Shown: in pieces, positions 11,391 through 20,711 of the stretch | Layout of the letters: every line of letters begins with the position of its first letter | Position numbering within the stretch: the first letter of the stretch is position 1 | Origin: Turnera subulata | Lineage: Eukaryota; Streptophyta; Magnoliopsida; Malpighiales; Passifloraceae | NCBI GenBank assembly: GCA_028386065.3 | Contig: JAKUCV010003294.1 | Location: 86,969 to 150,968 of the forward strand | Length of the DNA stretch: 64,000 nt | Reading direction: 5' to 3' | Notes under the pieces: generated by a model | Databases searched by the model: none | What the model was told of the DNA's origin: nothing | The model's input: only the letters and a program-made list of their open reading frames with translations | Position numbers and translations under genes: made by a program

Positions 11391-11480
11391 CTAGCTTCAG
11401 GCTAGTGCATTCCAGCTTTTGGTTGGATATAATAAGTTTAATAACTTAAATTGTTAGCTTCAGACTGTAATACATGTGTC
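11391..11480 (+). repeat. Hairpin cluster 2, continuation after nested LTR
   Basis: GCTAGC-TTCAG-GCTAG, CCAGC-TTTTG-GTTGG and a weaker TTAGC-TTCAG-ACT hairpin. These continue the series interrupted by the solo LTR at 8197. Confidence 0.62.
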
Positions 11481-11778
11481 AATTTTAAGCTTATATCTGC
11501 CACTCATGTCGGAAAAGATCAAAATTATTGAGCAATAATTAAAGTAGTGGCAAACTTTTCCAAAAACAAAACCTCGAAGATAGAAAAACTTTGGAGTTTA
11601 CTAACAAATAATGCAAAGTTTTAATTACCGAAAAATCTTCTGGATCTTTTCGGAGACAGAAAAAGGGTCCACATTTGAAAAGCTGACACCTAGCTGTCTA
11701 ATCTCAAGACTATAAGAAGGGTAGGCGGTTGAGACAGGAAGATGCAGAAAACTCAGAAAATTCAACAAGACAAGAAAA

Positions 11779-12462
11779 ATGCCTTCCCCAGCTACTGTTT
11801 TCTTTGTTGAGGGTGCCTCTCTAGCAAGAAGAAATAGGTTAGCTTATAGCATGGTGAATGAGTAGCAAGAGGAATTACCGAATGATCTGGCGAGAATTCC
11901 TCGTTTAGTGTTTGTTGATGAACTATATTCATCTAGGTTCTTTGTAACTCCTATGGAAGAAACATTCTTCCTAGAGAACCAAAGCAATCTAAGGGCTTCC
12001 TTTTATGGCTCAGCTAACTCTATTATGTTTTTCATATCTAATAGACTGCAGAAATTTCAGCTAGAGCCTTCATGTCAAATTTTAAATCAAAGCAGTTATT
12101 ATCAGGTTTCCATGATGGCTCAGAGCGTCCCAAGGGTGACTGGGTTACCACCTACATGGCCTAAGGTACGACTTTTACTGTGGAATTGCAAGGGTGTAGC
12201 AAGAAGGTCTCAAGACTTTGTGCGTACCTTAAGGGATCTGAAGAATCAGTACAAGCCTAACATGGTACTGATTACTGAGACTTTGTGGCAAGCAGGAGAA
12301 AATCATGGTGTGATTCCACTTCGTTTTCCTCCAACGAATCGGTTTGAGATACCTGGAGAAAACAACACGAGTGGTATGTGGTTCTCCTGGAACGACAGTG
12401 TTAGGGTCAACATTAATGGTGAGGCTCAGAGTTTCAGGGTTAATGTTGAACCCAACAGATAG
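11779..12462 (+). pseudogene. Element-borne ORF with LINE endonuclease-like C-terminus, copy 1
   Basis: A 227-codon frame from the ATG at 11779, interrupted by one in-frame TAG at 11863-11865 where copy 2 has CAG. The first part is not recognised; recurring residues include VFFVEGASL and FVDELYSSRFFVTPMEETFF. The second part, from about 12169, resembles the very start of a LINE endonuclease: LLLWNCKGVARR, then a region ending LITETLW, then MWFSWNDSVRVNI. It stops long before the catalytic GDFN and SDH motifs, so nuclease activity is not expected. The related ORF at 61332-62018 shows that this belongs to the element rather than to a chance insertion. It could be a captured LINE 5' segment or a diverged accessory protein. 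Confidence 0.6.
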
Positions 12463-12647
12463 ATTACTGTTTAAACATATGTATGAGAACCATTCTTCTT
12501 TGAATGTTCTCCAGTTATGGATCCGTTTATGCAATAATAATATGCATGTTTGCTTTGAGCCTTTTCCATTTATTATCTCATTTACGCCTACAGGCACAAA
12601 TAATTATACTGTCTTATTCGCTTCAGGGAATAGATCAGAGTCAATTC

Positions 12648-12910
12648 ATCGGGATCCATAATAATTCATTTTATTACTAGGGGTGTCTGTACTTTTCAAG
12701 AGTATATGCTCTTCTAGAGCGTAAATATACGAATTTTATTGCATATGATCTAGCAAGAAGGTCTAGATCATATACGAATTTTATTGCATATGATCTAGCA
12801 AGCTCTTCTAGATCATAAACATGCGTTCTTCATCGGGATCCATAATAATTCATTTTATTACTAGGGGTGTCTGTACTTTTCAAGAGTATATGCTCTTCTA
12901 GAGCATAAAC
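12648..12910 (+). repeat. Local direct duplication with nested repeats
   Basis: A segment of about 77 bp beginning CATCGGGATCCATAATAATT occurs at 12648 and again at 12831. Between them TATACGAATTTTATTGCATA is itself repeated (about 12727 and 12770). Copy 2 lacks this duplication, so it arose after the copies separated. Confidence 0.75.
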
Positions 12911-12960
12911 ATGCGTTCTTCAGGAACATATTCGAATTTATGCTCTTCTGGAGCGTGTTA
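12706..12960 (+). repeat. Hairpin cluster 3 (GCTC-TTCTA/TTCTG-GAGC)
   Basis: GCTC-TTCTA-GAGC (twice, through the local duplication), GTTC-TTCAG-GAAC and GCTC-TTCTG-GAGC. Copy 2 has ACTC-TTCAG-GAGT, GCTC-TTCAG-GAGC and ATGATC-TTCTA-GATCAT at 62285-62339 and GCTC-TTCTG-GAGC near 62480. Confidence 0.68.
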
Positions 12961-12998
12961 ATCCTTTTCTCATTTCGAAATATCATAATATGTTATAT

Positions 12999-13735
12999 GA
13001 GTAAATAGTTTTTTCTGTCCCTCCACTTTATCGATTTCGCATTTATTGTCCCTCTTCGTTTTTTTTCACTCATGTCGTCCCTCAACTCTTGATTTACCGG
13101 GTCACGTGGTCCTTTTTACCTACTGCAGCAGGTTGATAGCTATGGAGATGACAAGTGGCAGTGGGGCCCACACACAACTTATTTATTTAATTATTTTTTT
13201 CATTAATCAAATTTTATTTTTAAAATTCTTTAAAATAAATAATTCTTAATTTTCCTCATTATATACCGGTATCCTCCACTGTTTGTTTTTTTTTTTAATT
13301 TATAGGTTAGAATTAGATATGCCTCTCTCATTGTTTTAGTTTTTTTTTTATTCTAATTTTGGTTAATTTTGTTCAATTTCGTTAACCGGAATATTATAGA
13401 GGGATTAGGTGAGATGATGATCATATTTAATTTTTTTCTCAATGCATATTTAGAAATTAATATTTATTTTCTAAAAAAAATTAATTTAGATAAAGATTTT
13501 TAAGGCTTAAATTTTTGGAAAAATATGAAAAAGGATAAAAACAATAAAAAATATGTAGATTATGGGCTCCACTGTCACGTGTCAGCTCCACAGCTACTAA
13601 CCTGCTGCAGCAGGTAAAAAGAACCACCTGACCCGGTAAATCAAGAGTTGAGGGACGACATGAGTAAAAAAAAAACGAAGAGGGACACTAAATGTGAAAT
13701 CGATAAAGTGGAAGAACATAAAAAACTATTTACTC
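12999..13735. mobile_element. Mutator-like MITE (737 bp) with long inverted ends
   Basis: Both ends carry a terminal inverted repeat of roughly 150 bp starting GAGTAAATAG, left at 12999 and reverse-complemented to 13735. It includes the tracts CCACTTTATCGATTTC and CTCAACTCTTGATTTACC. An exact 10-bp TSD, TATGTTATAT, lies at 12989-12998 and 13736-13745. The TSD length and long inverted repeats fit Mutator-like elements. The middle (13170-13560) is AT-rich and non-coding, so it is non-autonomous. The ends are little diverged. Confidence 0.88.
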
Positions 13736-13743
13736 TATGTTAT

Positions 13744-13785
13744 ATTGACATCCACACATATAATTCTCCCCCTGTGGATGTCAAT
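13744..13785 (+). promoter_or_regulatory. CTCCCCC-loop hairpin, copy 1
   Basis: TTGACATCCACA (13745-13756) pairs exactly with TGTGGATGTCAA (13773-13784), plus one flanking A-T pair, with CTCCCCC in the loop. Copy 2 has a hairpin at the equivalent place (62374-62425) with an unrelated stem but the same loop motif. Confidence 0.6.
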
Positions 13786-13938
13786 TTTGCATTGTCTTCG
13801 AGACTAATGCTTGAGGAACTATTCTAGAAACAATTATAAAGTACTGAAAAGTAAATAAAATAAAATGCAATGCGTAATAATTTAAACTGAACATAAAATA
13901 AATTGAATATAAAATGAATTGTTAAGCTAGTATAATAT

Positions 13939-14165
13939 CCACCTTCTGGTGGTCATATAATTGCCATCTTCTGGTGGTAATAGTTTTTATTTTCGATTTT
14001 CCTTTGAAGGATCTTCAGGATCTTTTGAACGGTAAGACTTCCAGTCTTCGTTGTATTTTTTTTTTATTGAGTCTGCTGGACTCTTATATTTAGTCTTTCA
14101 GACTATATGTAAATTCTTGTCCGCATTTAATACCCATAATAATTTTCTTCTGGAAATTATAAGGG
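13939..14165 (+). repeat. Hairpin cluster 4
   Basis: Successive stem-loops: CCACC-TTCTG-GTGG (13939), GATC-TTCAG-GATC (14010-14022), AAGAC-TTCCA-GTCTT (14034-14048), GAGTC-TGCTG-GACTC (14069-14083), AGTC-TTTCA-GACT (14092-14104) and a TTTC-TTCTG-GAAA type near 14150. Copy 2 keeps the third and fourth at 62925-62966 with identical stems and changed loops (TTCCG, TTCTG). Confidence 0.72.
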
Positions 14166-14199
14166 TCTCGAATAATATATTTTAAATAAAATTAAAAAC

Positions 14200-14480
14200 T
14201 TAAATGAAAAAAATAAACATGAGCCTTTCGTTAATTAGCCCAATGAAGAATTAAATAATCGAAAAAATTAAAAGCAATGGGCCTTACATAAATTAGCCCA
14301 ATTAAAAATTAAATTATCGCAAAGTAAATGCGATGGGCCTTATACAAGCCCAATAAAATTGTAAAGAAATTAAAACGAGAAATTAAATACAATGGGTCTT
14401 ATATGAGCCCAATTGAAATGTAAAGAACAAAATATTAAAATATAATGGGCCTAATATGTACCCAAGCTTAATATAAATAA
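14200..14480 (+). repeat. Imperfect tandem repeat, TGGGC...GCCCA units
   Basis: About four units of roughly 55-60 bp, each with ATGGGCCTTA (or a close variant) followed within 12-20 bases by AGCCCAAT, so each unit can fold as TGGGC/GCCCA. One related unit precedes the nested LTR in copy 2 (63063-63138). Confidence 0.6.
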
Positions 14481-14489
14481 AAAAATAAA

Positions 14490-15298
14490 ATAAATATAAT
14501 AGCCTTCCGGGCTTGCCAGGAAAAATCCTGAGACACTGAAATTTCGGCCAAACACTTCTGGGCTTGCCGGGAAAATCCCGAGATGCGAAATTTCGGCAAT
14601 ATAAATTCTTCCTTTTTTTCTTTTTTTTTCTCTTTTTATTTCTTCCCTTCTTTTTCTTTCCTTTTCTGGTTTTTTTTTTTAAATGGGCTGGGCCGTGAAC
14701 AGTACTGGCCCAGATTTTTTTTTTAGGAATTGGACCGCACAGTGCAGCCCAGGCCCGAAACTCACAACCCGCGGGTCAAAAACCCGACCCAGACCCGGAT
14801 CCGACCCGGTTGCAGAAACGGGCCGAGGTCATCTTCAACTTGCCTCGACCCGCCCGTCTAAACGGGTTATGACCCGACAAATCACGGGTTTGCACCCATA
14901 GACGGCGGCGGCGGTGGCGCAGCAGCATGAGATAGGTGTCGCGGGCACGGCGGCGACGAGGCGACACAAGTGGCGGCGGGAAAACAGTGCGACGCTACTG
15001 GTGGCGTTGACAGCGGCGCCGGGAAGAGGATCCGTGGATTTCTCGTCGGGTCTTCTCCCTGTGGCGGCGCGTCAGCGGCGGAAACCGGGCGGAGATGACG
15101 GCGTCTGGTCAGCGATGGGGTGAGGATGCCGACGGTGGGGGTGGTGAGACGGGTAGTTGCACGGAACGATTACCGATGAACAGTAACCGTGGTGCAGAAT
15201 CTCCTGGTTTTTTTTTCTACCATTTTTCTTCTTCCTCAGTCTTCATCATGCTCGGGTTTTCTTCTTGCTCGAGTAGAGGCGTTATCGTGCTGATAACG
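14490..15298 (+). other. GC-rich block before the 3' LTR
   Basis: A sharply GC-rich stretch (about 14690-15190) in an AT-rich element. It contains repeated ACCCGACCC-like strings and CGGCGG runs. Frames through it are low-complexity and not credible proteins. Just upstream are two CCGGGCTTGCC repeats with AAATTTCGGC. The block ends with GCTGATAACG, directly before the 3' LTR, where a polypurine tract would be expected but is not obvious. Confidence 0.5.
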
Positions 15299-15520
15299 TG
15301 TTATGAAACATGTGTTTATAACTTTGAAAATGAAAGTGAAAGGAAGAAGGTAGATTGGGCAGAGAGGAGAAGCAGAGGTCGGGTGAAGAAAATGGAGAGG
15401 AGGAGCTCGTGTGTATCTTATTGATTACCCAAATAATCAATTACAAGAGCAACATTTATAGCCATGATTTGGCTGCTAAAGGAGAAATATATGTTAAGTA
15501 ATGACATTCATTTTATAACA
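15299..15520 (+). repeat. 3' LTR of hairpin-rich element copy 1
   Basis: 222 bp, TGTTATGAAACATG to TTTATAACA, nearly identical to 5197-5418. It is followed by GGAAT, the probable right TSD. Confidence 0.88.
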
Positions 15521-15594
15521 GGAATAGTGTTTTTTTTGGTAATAATGGAATAGTGTTTTTTAAAAACCACAAAAACATAACAGATCCCATCAGC

Positions 15595-16268
15595 ATGCAG
15601 TCCGGTGGTAGTCAACCAATCTCTTCACCTCCTCCTCCTCCTAATCGGCAACCACCACCAAGCAGTGTATCTGCAGCAAATACAGTTAGTTACAACGAGG
15701 ATCTCCTGAGGCAAATCCTAATCCATCTACCTTACCAATCTCTTGGCAAGTGCAGGTGCGTCTCTAAGCATTGGTACTCTTTTATATCCCATCTTCCACC
15801 TCGTATCTATAATATTCATTGTGGCCTTCTCTTGCTTACTTCTAACCCTCGGCCTCAGAAGTATGATCGTTATCAAAGCCAAAGCCGGCAGAAATATGAA
15901 TACGAATATGTCCCTCTGGACTCCACCCTTGGCAATGGCAGTACTGTCGCTGCTCCATACCTTTCCGTAGCATAGATTTGGTTGACGAACCGATAGGGGT
16001 GAGTATCGTTCAATCAACTAACGGATTGCTACTCTTTAGGAATAATCTAGTAGTTGGTTACGGGAATTATTGTGTTTACTGTCCTCTAACCAAGCAAAAA
16101 AAAGTATTACCCCCAATAGATAAGTTGTTTTTTTTTTTTTATGTTTAGCTTATGACCCTCTCATCTCAACCGCGAACTATAAAGTCGTTGGACTACTTAG
16201 ATGCGATGAGTATTATAACGACGATGATGGAGAAGAAGATGATTCCGGCCATCAATTCCGATGCGAGA
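15595..16268 (+). pseudogene. F-box protein pseudogene 1 (5' part)
   Basis: Starts at the ATG at 15595 and encodes a proline-rich lead, then an F-box core (DLLRQILIHLPYQSLGKCRCVSKHWYSF), the Skp1-binding module of SCF ubiquitin ligases. The first frame ends at 15973-15975. The F-box-associated region continues in another frame (DLVDEPIGVSIV, then VYCPLTKQKKVLPP) and shifts again at a poly-T run near 16127. Homology stops at GCGAGATAGTG (16268), where the other copies continue with a VYSSETGLWR segment. The rest of the gene is missing, replaced by a CACTA fragment. It is paralogous to the loci at 19324 and 23059. Confidence 0.85.
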
Positions 16269-16895
16269 TAGTGAGTGAGAGAGGGAGAGAGGGAGTGAGA
16301 ACTTTGACTCCGCTAGAGCTCTATTCACAGTTCTGTAGGTGTTCTTGGAGACTGGCCGAATCAACACAAAGCAAAGCGCCTGCGTACATACATGCATATA
16401 CAATTAATTAAATAATTAAAAACCTAGAAACCGTAAAAAAGGAGCTGGGAGCAGATTAAATAATGACAAGAGAATAAATGAAGAAATTGACGACGAGGCC
16501 TGAATCGTCGCGGCGCAATGACAGCTGCTGGTTGGGGTGGTGAGGTCGTCGGAGCTTTGGTGGCGGGAAGAGAGAACGCTGTTGGGACAGGCGAGCTTCT
16601 TCTTCGTCGCAGCTCCGCTCTCGTTCGCTTCCTGTTTGCCTGACAGCTACTGGCGGCTCAAAGGGAAGAGGCCGGGCCGTACGGTGGTTGAAGGGTACAT
16701 CGGGTGAATCGGTAGAGAGGGAGAATTGAATTAGGGAATCTGTAGAGAGGGGGTTTTTTGTTTAGGCAGGGGAATTGAGTTTTGGTAGTGGGGGTTACAT
16801 GAAGCACTCTGTAAATTCAAACATAACCCCTGTAAAATAAATCAATTTGTGGGGGTTACATAAGGCCTCCGTAAAAGACAGCTTTTTTTGTAGTG
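16269..16895. mobile_element. Truncated CACTA (En/Spm) element end
   Basis: The right boundary reads TTTTTTTGTAGTG (ending 16895), the reverse complement of the CACTACAAAAA terminus of CACTA transposons. Inverted and direct subterminal motifs precede it: GGGGGTTACAT at about 16791 and 16850, and GTTATGTAACCCC-like strings. No CACTA start exists on the left, so the left end and some host sequence were deleted. No transposase frame is present. Confidence 0.72.
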
Positions 16896-19323
16896 GTTAT
16901 ACACCAACCGGTATATGTCGCTAGTGATTTACAATGCTTCATGCTAATTGGGGGCCAATAATTTGTAAATGCTCATAGGCCGAGATTTTCCCAACAATTT
17001 ATATATATAAATGCAAAAAACACCATTTTTCTTGTATTTCTTTGTTAAGCTGTGCAAAGTTTTTTATTAGCAACTGGCAGGGTGGTTTCACCTCTTTTAA
17101 AGCCATATTGCAGATTATCCACAACAAGGTGGTGAAGAATTAACTAATCCCACAAGTATATCCCGGCTCTTGTGGAGGTTTTTTAATTTTTGAATGATGA
17201 TTGATGTAAGAGTTCAGTTTAATTTAATTTGGATTTTAATCAAAACCTGAATAATACGTGCAATTTTCTGTCTGTAATCAATACTGTTGTGGAATCAAAT
17301 CCGTGACTAAACTATTTGCAAATTTTGGTGTCTAGTATGGTCTCTGCACCTGGATCTTTACCAGTTTGTTTCAACTATATAATTCCAACACACAATTCTG
17401 AAAGTCTTTTTAATAGAACAGCATCATCCAGCCAGCTTTTTTATTTCGTTCCTCTGTGTCTTTTGATGCTGAGATTCTTTTTACAGATGATTGATTTTTT
17501 GATGAAATGAGTGGCATTTTCCACAAAAGAAAAGAAATTTGAATAATGTATGTAAAGTCTTGATAGTTTGTTTTCCTGGACAACATAAGTAGTGACTACC
17601 AGGACAGGGCCGATAAGGAAGTCTTATATCATCCATCCACAGGTTTCAGACATACATAGTTCTTCCACCCACACATTGTCAAGTCTCCACAAGGTTCACT
17701 CAAACTTTCTGAAATTGTAATATTTTACTATGGTCATGTCAATTTTCTATGAAAAATAGAGAATAAGCATCTTTAAATATTTAAAGTGATAAAGTAACCA
17801 AAAAAAAAATTATGTGCAGAATAAAAGCCAAGCACGATTTAACGGATTTCAGATTTATTTTGGCTAACTTTAAGCATTTTTTTTTTTGTTGAACAGAGAC
17901 CCTTTTGCACTTTAGCTAAGTTTACGAAGCTTTCACAATCAGTTGGACTCCCTAATGAATATTCTTTACAAAGGCGTTGTTATGCTATGATTGCAAAGTC
18001 AAATGTTTCAATTCCTGGGTGATGTGGGCTAATGACACCATTGAACTCTTATACTAAAGTTATAATTATTTCATACTAAAGTTATAATTATTTCATTATT
18101 TATACAAGCAAAAAACAAAAATTGCATCATGTGTTGATATGCATTAAAAAAATATAACTATAGACATTTTTAGAATCTACTATTCTATATAAAATATGAA
18201 GAAATTGAGAAAGAAATCAATAAATATTTAACCTTATATAATATTTTTAAACATTATAAAAAAAATTCATTACATTAAGCATAAAAAATTATATGTAAGA
18301 CGAAAAAGAAGAAAGACGTGAGATACATGATTAATATAAATTTTGAAAAAAAACTTTACTCATTAAAAGATTAAATAATAAATAACAAATGAATACTCTT
18401 CATGAAAAGAGTTGATAGTTATAAATTAAAAGTGATAATACAAATTAATATGAAAAAATAATATAATAAAAATGATTATAAACATATATAAGTTCTATAT
18501 GAGTGGTTGGTTTATATATGTGTGTGCTTATCCCTTGACACAAATCCTGTAAAGGTTATGGAATTTTTTGGCAGTTTTCCCGGCTTTACAAAGCTGTAGA
18601 ACTCAAAAAGAGAGTTAACTAAAAGCCGAAGTATGAAAAATAATCTTTATCGGTATACTTAGTTCTCCAAAAATTATAAATCGTTATTTTGTTTTGTGGA
18701 CAAAAAAAATCGTAATCCAACTATAACTTGACAAAAGATTGTCATTCTTGACTGTAATTAAACAGAAAGCCGTAATTGCGTGTGCTTGCAAAATTTAAAC
18801 ATCATCATATTTCTAGATCAAAGAATATAAAAGGAACTCATCATAAGATATTTAATTGGTGATGGATTCTCTTTTCAAAACAAAGACTGATCAAAACTGT
18901 AATATATAAGAATCGGTGCTTGTTGAACTTGGTCTCCTATATGTATCCCCTTACCTTGTTGGACTGGAGCCGAACTCAAACGTTTCAAACGAAAAATACT
19001 GACAAAAAGTAAAACGGACCGCAAGTGAGTGTTTTTTTACGGAGCTTGTTTGTCACCAACCGTCCCCTATTAAACCCCCACGATTTACATTGTAGTGCAC
19101 GTACGTACGTATCCGAAAAAAAAGAATATAATAATACTTGAATGATAATTAAATTAATCCTGTCATAATTATTTGCTTAAATGTGTTAATTTGTAACCCC
19201 TTCAAAACCCTTAACCCTTGATGACCCATATAAATTAGAACACATGAAATTAGAGGACATGGAACTGATTATTAACGTACCCTAAAGTTGAAGCTAAAGC
19301 TAAAGGCTAAATTGCACATCAAC
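16896..19323. other. Intergenic spacer between F-box loci
   Basis: 16896-16990 matches the sequence downstream of F-box pseudogene 2 (20640-20710), so it is the old 3' flank of pseudogene 1. The rest is AT-rich without a credible gene. A short stretch around 17895-18020 can be read as about 30 codons without stop (including KLSQSVGLPNEY) and might be an exon relic, but I cannot assign it. 18100-18490 is very AT-rich. Confidence 0.5.
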
Positions 19324-20379
19324 ATGCAGTTCCCCTCCACCAATATGTGTATCCGCTGCAGAGGTAATTGGGTACACCGAGGATCTCTTGATGCAAATAC
19401 TGATTCATCTGCCCATCAAATCTCTCGGAAAGTTCAGGTGCGTGTCTAAGAACTGGTACTCTCTTATAACCCATCATCTTCCACACCGCATGAGCTATCC
19501 TCCCTGTGGCCTTGTCTTGCTGCTGCTATCTGATGTTGAGGAGGATGAGGATGGTAGTTATGATCAATACCCTACGGGATACGAATATTTCACCCTGGGC
19601 ACCAACCGCACTGCACCTTTCAATAGCATACCTTTGAATGACGGGATACATATTGTTCAATCAACCAACGGATTGTTACTTTTACGGAATTATAATGTTG
19701 TTTATGGGGATTATTATTGTGTTTACAGTCCTATAACCGAGCAAGCAAGAGTATTGCCTCCTACAGATAAATTGCTTAAGAAGTATATGTTTAGCGTATG
19801 ATCCTTTGACATCAACAGTCAATTTTAAAGTCATTGGACTGCGTAAATTTGAGGATTCATTCCCTCATTCCCAATTTGAGGTAGTGATTTACTCCTCGGA
19901 GACTGGGTTGTGGCGTGTCTCTAACACTCGTCTCACTACACGTTTATGCTTAGGATTTATGCAGTCAGTTTACCTAAACGGTGCGGTATACTGGGTGGAC
20001 CGCTACGGCTACCGTCCATTTTGCTTTGATATTGACGGGGAGCAATTCAAGGACTTTCCACTTCCTCCTGCAAATTACGACCGCATTGCTGAATCTAGAG
20101 GCCACTTGTATTGGGTTATTAAGAAATTGGGAGAGGAATCCGATGACGATGCAACGGGTGGGATGGGGTTTGATCATCGAAACACAATATGACTACCGAG
20201 ACCTGGAGTTTCTGTTTGTTGTTGTGGAGGAAAACGAGGATGACTCCTTTGCTCTGTTAGAAGACTGTGGCGTAATTTTAAATTATAACTTCAAGGATAG
20301 GACCTTCAAGGAGTTTACCGATTTTCCTTACATGAGTGATCATACTTATTTGTACACGGAGGTTCTTGCTTTCCTTTAA
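19324..20379 (+). pseudogene. F-box protein pseudogene 2
   Basis: Follows the same order as the other copies: an N-terminal ATG at 19324, an F-box core (LMQILIHLPIKSLGKFRCVSKNW) in the frame from 19388, an F-box-associated interaction region, and the family's C-terminal end (YLYTEVLAF). The frame changes at least three times: between 19324 and 19388, near 19788 (KKYMFSV then stop, where CLAYDPLT should continue) and near 20165. Without these it would be about 350 residues. There are no large insertions, so the decay is by small indels only. If expressed it could make only short fragments. Confidence 0.87.
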
Positions 20380-20711
20380 TCTTGCCAAACTTTAATTTTT
20401 TTTTTTTTAATTCAGAGCATTGTCAAGATCTTATTTCTCTGCTTGTTGTCTGGAATTAGTGAAATTTATTTATATTTGAGTGGTTGCTTTTTTTTTTTTT
20501 TGGCAATTGAAACAATCAAGCGGTAAGTTTAGCTTCTCCATTGTCAAGATCTTATATGCTTAGCTTCTCCATTTTATCAGTTTTGAATAGGTATCCTCCT
20601 CAATCTGCGTACATCGAGACAACCCAGGTCACTTGCAAGTTGTACACCAACTAGCAAGTATATTACAAAGCTCCATGCTAATCATCAGGGCCATTAATTT
20701 GTAAATGCTCA
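20380..20711. other. 3' flank of F-box pseudogene 2
   Basis: AT-rich with poly-T runs. 20640-20710 is homologous to 16905-16985, and the similarity ends abruptly near 20711 where the Tekay-type LTR fragment begins. Confidence 0.55.

Larger units (their letters stand above)
5197..15520 (+). mobile_element. Unassigned non-autonomous LTR element, copy 1 (hairpin-rich)
   Basis: Two 222-bp direct repeats (5197-5418 and 15299-15520), each TG...CA and nearly identical, enclose about 9.9 kb. The flanks GGAAC (5192-5196) and GGAAT (15521-15525) look like a 5-bp TSD with one change. The interior shows no gag, protease, RT or integrase. It holds one short ORF (11779-12462), many short hairpins with TTCNG-like loops, repeated CTCCCCCT motifs and a GC-rich block before the 3' LTR. 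A Tekay-type solo LTR (8197-11379) and a Mutator-like MITE (12999-13735) are nested inside. No normal initiator-tRNA-Met primer site follows the 5' LTR. A diverged second copy starts near 58350. Movement presumably depends on proteins from another element. Confidence 0.82.

Noticed and set aside
12999..13735. Reading the inverted ends as a hairpin precursor of a microRNA
   Set aside because: The exact 10-bp TSD and the 390-bp AT-rich middle make a MITE the better explanation.
5932..14165. A CRISPR-like or simple tandem array
   Set aside because: Units differ in sequence and spacing. What is shared is the loop and self-complementarity, not a repeat with spacers, and the genome is a plant's.
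14683..15424. ORFs of 60-110 codons before the 3' LTR of the hairpin-rich element
   Set aside because: Composition-driven frames in CGGCGG-rich DNA, one running into the LTR. No domain is seen.
17895..18020. Possible exon relic (KLSQSVGLPNEY)
   Set aside because: Too short and with no recognised family. Kept only as a remark in the spacer entry.
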